Below, piece by piece: positions 1-6,856 of a stretch of DNA of 12,139 nucleotides. Below the pieces are notes generated by a model. It was not told the DNA's origin. It saw nothing but the letters and a program-made list of their open reading frames with translations, and searched no databases. The DNA lies in contig CAINKA010000077.1 of assembly GCA_903849835.1 (NCBI GenBank), positions 1-12,139 of the forward strand, written 5' to 3'. Every line of letters begins with the position of its first letter. Position 1 is the first letter of the stretch. This stretch comes from an uncultured Alphaproteobacteria bacterium (GTDB lineage Bacteria; Pseudomonadota; Alphaproteobacteria; Rickettsiales; UBA1997). The translations under genes were made by a program, and so were the position numbers.

Positions 1-1645
1 CGATTTTGATTCACATGTTTTACTAGCAATCCTGAAAAATCCGCTTTGTCGCTATTCGCAGAATCAAAAAATTTTAACTGATTTTGAAATTAAAATTTTA
101 CGAGAAGATCGTCCGGAATCAGGATTAGCGGGGATTTTGAAGAAGTTAAAAGTTCTTGGTGACGAAACTTTATCTGATTTTTTTTCTGAATTTTGTGATA
201 ATTTTAGGATCCTGAAACAAGTTCGGGATTACGACACACAAACTCAAGCGCGTCATCCTGAACTCGCTTTAGGATCCAACACCATATCCTCCCAAACCAA
301 GCTACTCATCAACTCAGCAGAAAATTTTAGCCAAAAAACTTGGTCCGAATTACTCGAAAAAGAATCGGCACAAATTGAAATTTTTGAATTTTTTGAAAAA
401 TTAAAATCGCAAACAGATTTGGAAATTGAGCCACAAAATTTACTCAAAACATTTCAAACTTTATTGTCACAAATTAGCTTTTTTGAAAAGTCTGATTCAT
501 CGTCACCAATCCAGATCCTGTCTCCTCTCGAGGCCAGATTGTTGAATTATGATTTGGTAATAATTGCATCGCTAAATGAGGGAAGTTTTCCAGAAATTGA
601 GTCAGAAAATTGGCTGGGAAAAAAGATCAGAAAAGATTTGGAAATTGACAAAGTTCTAAAAAAAATCGGACAGAATGCTTATGATTTTTGCAATTATCTT
701 TCGAATAAATCTGTAATTTTAACTCGCTGCAAAAGCAGTGGCAGCGCGATTCTTATCGAGTCGCCATTTCTTCTCAAACTTAAAACTCTGTGCAAAAAAA
801 TTGGCGTAAAAATTGATGAAGGTGCTGAAATTTTTTCTGCTCTAAAAAAATTGAACTCTGCTGCGCCCAAAGAAATAAAGGTTCCAGACCCAAAACCAAA
901 AATAGAATTTCGTCCCAAAAAATTTTCCATCACCGAAATTTCAAAATTAATTTCCGATCCTTATTCGATTTATGCAAAAAAAATTCTGCAACTTCGCGAG
1001 CTAGAAAAAATTGATTTCGAACCCTCTTACGCAGAGTTTGGAAGCTTTGTTCACAAGGCTTTGGAGGAGTTTGTAAGAAATCCAAACGAGACAAATTCAT
1101 CAAAAAAACTACACAAAATCTTCGACGAATATTTTTTATCCGAAGAAGCAAAATTAATTTGGTGGCCAAAATTCGAAAATATTTTTTCTGACTTCAAAGA
1201 AAAAAATGAAAGCTTTTTTGGATTAGTGAATCACTTGGAAGTGCCCGTAAAATTGCAGCTCGGCGAAGTTTTAATCAGCGGAAAAATTGATCGAGTAATT
1301 TGCAACAACGAAGGAAATGCAGAAATTTTTGATTACAAAACTGGACAAGTTTCAAGCAAAAAAGATGTGATTTCTGGAAATGATCCACAGCTCACAATCG
1401 CAGCATTAGCACTGCTTGAAGAGATGGCAATTGAGTCGCTAAATTATTGGAAATTATCTTCTTCGAAATCTGGAGAAATAAAAAAAATCTGCGATAAAAA
1501 TGAAGAAGTTCAAATTTTACTATCCGCTACGAAAGCAGGCCTAACAAAGCTTTTCGAATATTTTGCCAAAGAAGAAAATGGCTACATCGCCACGAAAAAT
1601 AACGAATATAACGAATATAAACACCTCTCCAGAAATGTTTTTTAA
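1..1645 (+). CDS. addB: Double-strand break repair protein AddB, C-terminal part (5' end outside window)
   Basis: This is the nuclease/helicase-like AddB subunit of the AddAB complex, which resects double-strand breaks for RecA-dependent recombination. The reading frame is open from base 2, so the gene starts upstream; the TTG at 137 is internal. 547 residues are visible. The opening segment (LLAILKNPLCRY, then RPESGLAGI) matches the alphaproteobacterial AddB style. Mid-protein SPLEARLLNYDLVIIASLNEGSFP is the inactive helicase-like motif region. The C-terminal RecB-type PD-(D/E)XK nuclease shows, counting from base 2, His351 (SFVHKALEEF), Asp430 (GKIDR), Asp444 and Lys446 (FDYKTG) and Gln463 (DPQL), so the catalytic set appears complete. 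I see no C-terminal cysteine cluster of the Firmicute iron-sulfur type. The protein ends HLSRNVF, close to the usual family end. About 24 residues (R69-S92) are encoded by a palindromic repeat. The downstream neighbour is truA, overlapping by 11 bp, not addA. Confidence 0.88.
   Translation, partial: DFDSHVLLAILKNPLCRYSQNQKILTDFEIKILREDRPESGLAGILKKLKVLGDETLSDFFSEFCDNFRILKQVRDYDTQTQARHPELALGSNTISSQTKLLINSAENFSQKTWSELLEKESAQIEIFEFFEKLKSQTDLEIEPQNLLKTFQTLLSQISFFEKSDSSSPIQILSPLEARLLNYDLVIIASLNEGSFPEIESENWLGKKIRKDLEIDKVLKKIGQNAYDFCNYLSNKSVILTRCKSSGSAILIESPFLLKLKTLCKKIGVKIDEGAEIFSALKKLNSAAPKEIKVPDPKPKIEFRPKKFSITEISKLISDPYSIYAKKILQLRELEKIDFEPSYAEFGSFVHKALEEFVRNPNETNSSKKLHKIFDEYFLSEEAKLIWWPKFENIFSDFKEKNESFFGLVNHLEVPVKLQLGEVLISGKIDRVICNNEGNAEIFDYKTGQVSSKKDVISGNDPQLTIAALALLEEMAIESLNYWKLSSSKSGEIKKICDKNEEVQILLSATKAGLTKLFEYFAKEENGYIATKNNEYNEYKHLSRNVF
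207..277 (+). repeat. Palindromic repeat element inside the addB reading frame
   Basis: Two 27-nt arms (207-233 and 251-277) form an imperfect inverted repeat. 22 of 27 positions pair exactly and two of the five differences are G-T wobbles; the loop is 17 nt. The arms begin GGATCCT and contain GTTC.GGAT, and the right arm reads CATCCTGAACTCGC, a sequence style common in dispersed alphaproteobacterial repeats. The element lies in frame in addB and with base 206 makes 24 codons (R-I-L-K-Q-V-R-D-Y-D...A-L-G-S) with no stop. This resembles the in-frame palindromic elements described in Rickettsia. Whether it belongs to one of those families cannot be decided here. Confidence 0.75.
1601..1618 (+). 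repeat. 9-bp tandem duplication near the addB 3' end
   Basis: AACGAATAT occurs twice head to tail. In the addB frame it encodes Asn-Glu-Tyr twice, just before the terminal KHLSR motif. It is probably a slippage duplication of one in-frame unit. Confidence 0.6.
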
Positions 1646-2375
1646 ACTCACAATCGAATATGCCGGCACGAATTATTGCGGCTTTCAAAAACAATTTGGC
1701 CTGCAACAAAAATCTGTCGAAGAAGCGCTGGAAGCCGCGATTCACAAGCTTTCGCAAGAGCAGCCGAAAATTTTTGCTTCTGGCAGAACTGATGCTGGGG
1801 TTCACGCTTTAGGCCAAGTAATTCATTTCAATCTCAACAAAAAATTCACGCCCTACAAAATCCAGATGGGGTTGAATAATTATTTGCGCGAGGAAGATAT
1901 TTCTGTTTTGAGTTGCGAGGAAGTTGACGAAAATTTTCATTCTCGCTTCGATGCTAAAATGCGTCACTATCGTTACCGCATCATCAACCGCAAGGCTCCA
2001 TTGACCATCGAAAAAAATCGAGCTTGGCATGTTGCGCAAAAACTTGATGTCGAAGAAATGAAGAAAGCTGCAGAATTTTTAATCGGCGAACATGATTTTT
2101 CTTCTTTTCGTGATGCGGAATGTCAGGCAAAATCTCCGATTAGAACTGTAAAAAAAATCACGATTGAAAAATTGGGTGAAGAAATTTTATTTGAAATCAG
2201 CGCAAAATCTTTTTTACATCACATGGTCCGCAACATAGTTGGGACGCTGGTTTGGATCGGATCAGGAAAACTTTTTGCAGCAGAAATAAAAAAAATTTTA
2301 GAGGTGCAAGACCGAACAAAATCCGGTCCCAACGCCCCAGCTTGTGGTTTATATTTTTTGAAAGTTGATTACTAG
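1635..2375 (+). CDS. truA: tRNA pseudouridine(38-40) synthase TruA
   Basis: TruA converts uridines 38-40 of the tRNA anticodon arm to pseudouridine in the cytoplasm. The 246-residue product is of normal family length. It opens with FKLTIEYAGTNYCGFQ, has the catalytic motif ASGRTDAGVHALGQV with Asp53 as nucleophile, then RHYRYRI, FLIGEHDFSSFRD and the C-terminal SFLHHMVRNIVGTL and APACGLYF motifs. The family's usual GWQ is GFQ here. I chose the ATG at 1635 because homology begins there. Starts at 1563 (TTG) and 1578 (ATG) would add residues read from the addB 3' end. The ATG lies 11 bp inside addB, which suggests translational coupling; no Shine-Dalgarno is visible. The fold and motifs leave little doubt. 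Confidence 0.95.
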   Translation: MFFKLTIEYAGTNYCGFQKQFGLQQKSVEEALEAAIHKLSQEQPKIFASGRTDAGVHALGQVIHFNLNKKFTPYKIQMGLNNYLREEDISVLSCEEVDENFHSRFDAKMRHYRYRIINRKAPLTIEKNRAWHVAQKLDVEEMKKAAEFLIGEHDFSSFRDAECQAKSPIRTVKKITIEKLGEEILFEISAKSFLHHMVRNIVGTLVWIGSGKLFAAEIKKILEVQDRTKSGPNAPACGLYFLKVDY

Positions 2376-2423
2376 CTCGATGTAATTTGTACCGTCGTTA
2401 AGTTGAATCATCAGCGTCGAGCT
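2374..2423 (+). other. Stem-loop overlapping the truA stop codon
   Basis: Bases 2374-2382 pair with 2415-2423 (AGCTCGATG against CGTCGAGCT, one G-T wobble), with a 32-nt loop. The left arm includes the last two bases of the truA TAG stop. No T-run follows directly, so it is not a standard terminator. It may be a decayed palindromic repeat or a 3'-end mRNA structure. Confidence 0.35.
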
Positions 2424-2447
2424 TCCTTCCTACGGGAACTTTTGGCT

Positions 2448-2472
2448 AAAAAAAATCTGAGTTTTTTTTCAG
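2448..2472 (+). terminator. Weak candidate terminator after truA
   Basis: Eight A's (2448-2455), TCTGAG and eight T's (2462-2469) could fold into an A/T-only hairpin, or CTGA (2457-2460) could pair with TCAG (2469-2472). There is no GC-rich stem. It is listed because a long T-run lies between truA and the separately transcribed-looking prepilin gene. The rest of the 2376-2587 gap shows no gene and no convincing promoter. Confidence 0.25.
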
Positions 2473-2587
2473 TTTCAAAAAATAACAAAAAAAATTGATT
2501 TGAAGCCAACACTAAAATCTTTCTTGTGCTACATCTTTCTAGCCCTTGTCTCACCTCACCTAAATCAATCAAAGAAATTTTCAAAAA

Positions 2588-3472
2588 ATGCAAAAAAAAT
2601 CTTCCGGCTTTTCCTTAATCGAACTTTCAATCGTCATCTTAATCATCGGAATTCTCATTGCTGGGATTACTTCAGCGAGTCGCTTGACACTACAAATGAA
2701 ACTCGCTTCCGCTAAAACTCAAACGCAAAGCGCGCCAGTTTCGTCAATAAAAAATCTGACTCTTTGGATTGAACCGACTATCGAAGGAGGCGTCACCAGC
2801 ACAACAAATTCAACGCCTCCAGAAGATGGAGATAAGGTCAGCAGTTGGAATGACTATAATCCGCAAATCACAATAAAAACAAATCCCTCGCAATCGACAG
2901 ACGCTTCGAGACCACTCTACAAAACCAATATTATCAACGGTTTGCCGGCAATCCAATTTGATGGCAGTAACGACTACCTCAGCATCTCCAACGCCATCAG
3001 CCAAGATTTTTCATTTTTCGCAGTGATTAAAACTTCCGTCGCAGGCAACACCGGACAAGCTTATGCGGGGAAGGCAATTTTCACTTCTGAGGTTGGTGGA
3101 GTCACCGACGATTCAATCGCCCTCGCCATTGGCGGCGGATACGCCAAAACTTTTACCGGCAATCCTGATTCAACTTTAACCGGCACCGTCACCATCAGCG
3201 ACAACTACGCTCACGTTATTTGCACCACGCGCAATTCCACCAGCGGCGCCAGAAATATTTATGTCGACGGCACTGCCGATGGCAACGACACCGGCCGCAC
3301 CGGAGTTCTCACCGCCAATGCCAATACCACAATCGCTGCCGACCTCGTCAGCGGAAATTATTACAGCGGCTACATCGCCGAGCTAATAGTTTTCGATCGT
3401 GTTTTGAAGACAGAGGAAAGACAGGCGATTGAAAAATATTTGGGAAAAAAATGGGGGGTAAGAGTTAGCTAG
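2588..3472 (+). CDS. Type IV prepilin-like protein with LamG-type jelly-roll domain
   Basis: The 294-residue protein has a class III prepilin signal: a short basic leader MQKKSSG, cleavage expected after Gly7, then FSLIELSIVILIIGILIAGI with the conserved Glu at mature position 5 and a hydrophobic helix to about residue 28. This predicts processing by a prepilin peptidase and insertion in the inner membrane or a pseudopilus. From about residue 55 to the end it resembles a concanavalin A-like/LamG fold: LTLWIEP, VSSWNDYN, GLPAIQFDGSNDYLSI, FSFFAVIKT, NIYVDGT, GYIAELIVFDRVLKTEERQAIEKYLGKKWG. Such domains often bind glycans or proteins, so a surface or adhesion role is possible but inferred. No other pilus genes lie nearby. 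The start is the ATG at 2588, preceded by A-rich sequence. The second half looks more GC-rich than its neighbours. It converges on the NYN gene with a 17-bp gap. Confidence 0.8.
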   Translation: MQKKSSGFSLIELSIVILIIGILIAGITSASRLTLQMKLASAKTQTQSAPVSSIKNLTLWIEPTIEGGVTSTTNSTPPEDGDKVSSWNDYNPQITIKTNPSQSTDASRPLYKTNIINGLPAIQFDGSNDYLSISNAISQDFSFFAVIKTSVAGNTGQAYAGKAIFTSEVGGVTDDSIALAIGGGYAKTFTGNPDSTLTGTVTISDNYAHVICTTRNSTSGARNIYVDGTADGNDTGRTGVLTANANTTIAADLVSGNYYSGYIAELIVFDRVLKTEERQAIEKYLGKKWGVRVS

Positions 3473-3489
3473 AGTCAGTAATTGCTAAT

Positions 3490-3963
3490 TCACAAAAGCA
3501 GATCACTTCCAATCGGAATAAATTTATCCGCAGATTTTATTAACGACTCTGCCGTCAGGTTTGGCACGCCGCAAACTTCGAATTCGACTTTGAACTTTTC
3601 TCTGACTTTTTGAACCAACAAATCAAAATCACCATCTCCTGATGCTAGAAGCGCAACGTCACAGCCACTTGCATATTCCATCACATCCAGCGCAATTCCA
3701 ACATCCCAATCACCTTTCGCCGAGCCATCTTTGCGTTGAATGAATGGTTTTAATTTCACCTCAAAACCAATGCCTCGCAAAATATTTTGAAACTGTTTTT
3801 GCTTCTCGTCATTACGTGCAATTCCGTAAGCAATCGCCTTCACAACCTGTCGATTTTTTGTGACAGTCGCCCAAAATTTATTGTAATCAAAATTGCGCGA
3901 ATAGGCTTCCTTTGTGGTGTAGTAGATGTTTTGGATGTCGACGAAAATTGCGATTTTTTTCAT
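3490..3963 (-). CDS. NYN-domain (LabA/DUF88-like) putative ribonuclease
   Basis: The 157-residue protein consists almost entirely of one NYN (PIN-like) domain. The acidic metal-site residues are visible: Asp9 in IAIFVDIQN, Asp85/Asp87/Asp93 in KGDWDVGIALDVM, and Asp110/Asp112 in LLASGDGDFDLLV. The family is thought to contain metal-dependent ribonucleases acting on RNA; a particular substrate cannot be named from sequence. There is no signal peptide or membrane segment, so it should be cytosolic. The ATG at 3963 directly precedes the conserved KKIAIFVDIQN. A perfect 22-bp palindrome lies 20 bp upstream of the start, and beyond it a long hairpin repeat separates the gene from clpB, so it may have its own regulation. 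No Shine-Dalgarno is evident. Confidence 0.85.
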   Translation of the reverse strand: MKKIAIFVDIQNIYYTTKEAYSRNFDYNKFWATVTKNRQVVKAIAYGIARNDEKQKQFQNILRGIGFEVKLKPFIQRKDGSAKGDWDVGIALDVMEYASGCDVALLASGDGDFDLLVQKVREKFKVEFEVCGVPNLTAESLIKSADKFIPIGSDLLL

Positions 3964-3983
3964 TTGATGGTTGGAAAATTTAA

Positions 3984-4005
3984 ATTTGACGCACGTGCGT
4001 CAAAT
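3984..4005. promoter_or_regulatory. Perfect 22-bp palindrome upstream of the NYN gene
   Basis: The half-site ATTTGACGCAC (3984-3994) is followed without spacer by its exact reverse complement (3995-4005). It ends 20 bp before the NYN start codon and lies 137 bp beyond the clpB stop. Read on the - strand it is followed by TTAAATTTT, so an RNA hairpin (9-bp stem, ACGT loop) could be a clpB terminator. Alternatively it is an operator for a dimeric regulator of the NYN gene. The sequence does not separate these. Confidence 0.55.
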
Positions 4006-4013
4006 CTTTATTC

Positions 4014-4134
4014 GATGTCATGCTGAGCCTCCTGAGCCTGTCGAAGAGCGAAATTTGATTCAAGGGCACCGTGTGTTTTTGGCCCAGAATCATGCTTCGC
4101 TCTTCGACAGGCTCAGGAGGCTCAGCATGACATC
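4014..4134. repeat. Long hairpin repeat, family 1, copy A (between clpB and NYN gene)
   Basis: Arms 4014-4051 and 4097-4134 are perfect reverse complements over 38 nt and pair one base further (4052 with 4096). After three unpaired or wobble positions the stem resumes (GATTC 4057-4061 with GAATC 4087-4091, then GGGC 4064-4067 with GCCC 4082-4085), leaving a loop of about 14 nt. The arm contains CATGCTGAG, CCTCCTGAG and CCTGTCGAAGAGCGA. It starts 7 bp after the clpB stop codon, so in the clpB mRNA it would form a very stable 3' structure. Confidence 0.9.
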
Positions 4135-4141
4135 ACAAAAA

Positions 4142-6712
4142 TTATCCGACTAAGAACTCCAGCCCTTCACCCTTCCCTTTCACCTCCACACTCTGCCCAT
4201 CAGCAATTTCCCCGCGCAGAATTTTCTCCGCTAAAATATTTTCGATCTCGCGTTGGATCAGGCGCTTCAACGGTCGGGCACCGTAGACAGAATCGTAGCC
4301 TTTCGCCGCTAAATAATTTTTGGCAGATTTATCGAGTTCGAGTTTAATATTTTTCAGCATCAATCTCTTGGCAAGGCGCGCGAATTGGGTCTCGACGATG
4401 CCTTCCATATTTTTGCGGCTGAGCTTGTTGAATAAAATAATTTCGTCGAGGCGATTTAAAAACTCGGGACGAAAATGGCTGCGAACCACGTCCATCACCT
4501 TCTCTTGCACGCTCTCAACTTTTTCTTCTTCGCCTAAATTCGTCAAAAACTGCGAACCTAAATTCGAAGTTAAAATAATTATCGAGTTGGTGAAATTTAC
4601 GACATGGCCTTGCGAGTCAGTCAGACGGCCGTCATCAAGCACTTGCAGCAAAATATTAAAAACATCGTGATGCGCTTTTTCGACCTCGTCGAATAAAATA
4701 ACTTGGTAGGGACGGCGACGAACTGCTTCGGTCAAAACTCCACCTTGCTCAAATCCCACATATCCGGGAGGTGCGCCAATCAAGCGTGCAACGGCATGCT
4801 TCTCCATGAACTCGCTCATGTCGATTCGTAAAATTGCCGATTCGTCGTCGAAAATAAATTCAGCTAGCGCTTTGCAAACTTCAGTTTTTCCGACTCCTGT
4901 TGGCCCTAAAAATAAAAATGATCCTATCGGACGATTTTGATCTTGCAGCCCCGCGCGCGAACGGCGCACCGCATCAGAAATCGCCTTCAACGCGGCATCT
5001 TGCCCAACAACTCTTTGGCGCAAAAGTTCTTCCATTTTTAGCAATTTTTCTTTCTCACCGGAGAGAATTTTATCGACAGGAATGCCAGTAACTTTTGCAA
5101 TAATTGCCGCAATGTCATCTTCGCCAACTGATTCTCGTACCATCTCAGAAGCAGCGCCATCAAGGCCTTCCAGCTCTTTTTGTAACTCCGGAATTTTGCC
5201 GTAAGTGAGCTCACCCGCCTTCGCCAAATTTCCTTCGCGCTGCGCTTTTTCGAGTTCGAATTTCGCTTGTTCGATTTTGCTTTTGAGATCATTGGCTTTG
5301 CCGCGTTTCATTTTTTCGGTCTGCCACAGCGAGGTCATTTCCGCCGACTTTTTTTCGAACTCTTTAAGCTCCGAATTAAGTTTTTTTAAACGATCTTGCG
5401 AAGCCTGATCATCCTCTTTTTTCAAGGCTTCGGCCTCGATTTTTAACTGAATTATTTTGCGATCAGTTTCGTCGAGTTCTGTCGGTTTTGAATCAAGTTC
5501 AATTTTCAAACTGCTTGCTGCTTCGTCGATTAAATCAATTGCCTTGTCGGGCAAAAAGCGATCTGTTATGTAGCGATGAGACAGCGTCGCCGCTGCAACG
5601 AGAGCCGCATCCTTAATTTTAATTCCGTGGTGAACTTCGTATTTTTCTTTGATGCCGCGCAAAATTGAAATCGTGTCGGGAACGCTTGGCTCTTCGGTGT
5701 AGACCGGTTGGAAACGTCGCGCCAAAGCCGCATCTTTTTCGATGTAGCGCCGATATTCGTCGAGAGTCGTAGCGCCAACGCAGTGAAGCGTACCCCGCGC
5801 CAAAGCAGGCTTGAGTAGGTTCGACGCATCCATCGCGCCGTCAGTTTTTCCGGCGCCAACGAGCAAGTGAAGTTCGTCAATGAAGAGAACCACATCGTCA
5901 TTATTTTCGACTTCGTTCAGCACTGCCTTCAATCGCTCTTCGAACTCACCGCGAAACTTCGCGCCCGCAATCAGCGCGCCCATGTCGAGCGCCATTAGTT
6001 TTTTATTTTTCAAACTTTCGGGCACGTCGCCGTTAATTATTCGCTGCGCTAAACCTTCGACAATCGCGGTTTTGCCGACTCCGGGTTGGCCAATTAAAAC
6101 GGGATTATTTTTGGTGCGGCGCGAGAGAACTTGCATCGCGCGACGAATTTCTTCGTCACGACCAATGACGGGATCAATTTTGCCCTCACGTGCTTTTTTG
6201 GTTAAATCTTGCGCGTATTTTTCGAGCGCTTGGTAAGTTGATTCTGCTGAAGCTGAGCTCGCTTTTTTTCCAGCACGAATTTTTTGGATAGCAGCGCGAA
6301 GTGCTTGTACAGTGACCCCAGCAAGCTTCAAATTTTTTGCCGCTTCATTTTTTTCATCTTCGAGAATTGCTTGGAGGAGTCGTTCGACAGTGACGAATTG
6401 ATCCGAATTTTGATCGGAAATTTTTTCTGCAAGCACGAAAACCCGCGCCAATTCTTGCGACAAAGAAATATTTCCAGCGCCACTTCCTTCGATGCTCGGA
6501 ATTTTTTTCAGCGCCTGCGTGATTTCCGCTTTTAGAATTTCGACATTGCCGTCGCAGAAAGAGATTAATTTTTGGGCGAGTCCGTCCAAATCATCGAGCA
6601 TCACCGCCAATAAATGTTCCGGCAAAAATTTCTGATGCCCACGACTTAGAGCCAGTGTTTGCGCGGTTTGAAGGAGGGACTGCGTTTTTTCGGTGTAGCG
6701 TTCGAGGTTCAT
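4142..6712 (-). CDS. clpB: ATP-dependent chaperone/disaggregase ClpB
   Basis: ClpB is a hexameric AAA+ disaggregase that threads aggregated proteins through its pore together with the DnaK system in the cytoplasm. The 856-residue product has full family length. In order it has the Clp N-domain (about 1-145, MNLERYTEKTQ, GHQKFLPEHLL); NBD1 with Walker A GQPGVGKT (208-215), Walker B VVLFIDE (Asp279, Glu280) and arginine fingers Arg332/333; the coiled-coil middle domain (about 405-525); NBD2 with Walker A GPTGVGKT (603-610), Walker B VILFDE (Asp675, Glu676), pore Tyr651 in GYVG, and sensor 2 GARPLKR (811-817). Pore loop 1 reads KFRGEFE, Phe253 where Tyr is usual. I chose the ATG at 6712 because family homology starts there; the open frame further upstream is read from a repeat. 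I found no sigma-32-like promoter in the 144 bp to folK. Confidence 0.97.
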   Translation of the reverse strand: MNLERYTEKTQSLLQTAQTLALSRGHQKFLPEHLLAVMLDDLDGLAQKLISFCDGNVEILKAEITQALKKIPSIEGSGAGNISLSQELARVFVLAEKISDQNSDQFVTVERLLQAILEDEKNEAAKNLKLAGVTVQALRAAIQKIRAGKKASSASAESTYQALEKYAQDLTKKAREGKIDPVIGRDEEIRRAMQVLSRRTKNNPVLIGQPGVGKTAIVEGLAQRIINGDVPESLKNKKLMALDMGALIAGAKFRGEFEERLKAVLNEVENNDDVVLFIDELHLLVGAGKTDGAMDASNLLKPALARGTLHCVGATTLDEYRRYIEKDAALARRFQPVYTEEPSVPDTISILRGIKEKYEVHHGIKIKDAALVAAATLSHRYITDRFLPDKAIDLIDEAASSLKIELDSKPTELDETDRKIIQLKIEAEALKKEDDQASQDRLKKLNSELKEFEKKSAEMTSLWQTEKMKRGKANDLKSKIEQAKFELEKAQREGNLAKAGELTYGKIPELQKELEGLDGAASEMVRESVGEDDIAAIIAKVTGIPVDKILSGEKEKLLKMEELLRQRVVGQDAALKAISDAVRRSRAGLQDQNRPIGSFLFLGPTGVGKTEVCKALAEFIFDDESAILRIDMSEFMEKHAVARLIGAPPGYVGFEQGGVLTEAVRRRPYQVILFDEVEKAHHDVFNILLQVLDDGRLTDSQGHVVNFTNSIIILTSNLGSQFLTNLGEEEKVESVQEKVMDVVRSHFRPEFLNRLDEIILFNKLSRKNMEGIVETQFARLAKRLMLKNIKLELDKSAKNYLAAKGYDSVYGARPLKRLIQREIENILAEKILRGEIADGQSVEVKGKGEGLEFLVG

Positions 6713-6728
6713 AAAATTGGGAATTATT

Positions 6729-6768
6729 TGAGATGTAACACTGAGCTTTGAGATGTCACACTGAGCCT
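6729..6768. repeat. Tandem 20-bp repeat upstream of clpB
   Basis: A unit beginning TGAGATGT.ACACTGAGC occurs at 6729-6748 and again at 6749-6768 with two base differences. The second copy leads directly into the family 1 repeat at 6754-6844, so this is probably a duplication of that repeat's edge. It lies 17-56 bp upstream of the clpB start codon. Confidence 0.65.
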
Positions 6769-6844
6769 CCTGAGCCTGTCGAAGGGCGAAGTGTGATTCA
6801 GGGTACGGTGGCACGAATCACGCTTCGACAGACTCAGCATGACA
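6754..6844. repeat. Hairpin repeat, family 1, copy B (between folK and clpB)
   Basis: The outer ends TGTCA (6754-6758) and TGACA (6840-6844) are complementary, and the core CTGAG...CCTGTCGAAG...TGATTC of the left arm pairs with GAATCACGCTTCGACAGACTC on the right. The left arm carries two extra segments (CCTCCTGAG and GGCGAAG) that the right arm lacks. It ends 12 bp from the folK stop codon and occupies most of the folK-clpB gap. Confidence 0.85.
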
Positions 6845-6856
6845 CGGAGTGTTTTT

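Noticed and set aside
2500..2715. 71-residue + strand frame starting upstream of the prepilin gene
   Set aside because: It overlaps the well-supported prepilin N-terminus in another frame and has no recognisable motif.
3473..3489. Possible bidirectional terminator between the convergent prepilin and NYN genes
   Set aside because: Only a 5-bp TTAGC/GCTAA inverted repeat with no T-run; too weak to call.
3971..4153. Small + strand open frame reading MENLNLTHVRQ...
   Set aside because: It is read through the palindrome and the copy A hairpin; the content is repeat-derived.
4320..6535. Several + strand frames opposite clpB
   Set aside because: They are antisense shadows of a strongly supported gene.
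6713..6814. A 34-residue N-terminal extension of clpB
   Set aside because: It is translated from the family 1 repeat and spacer; ClpB homology starts at the ATG at 6712.
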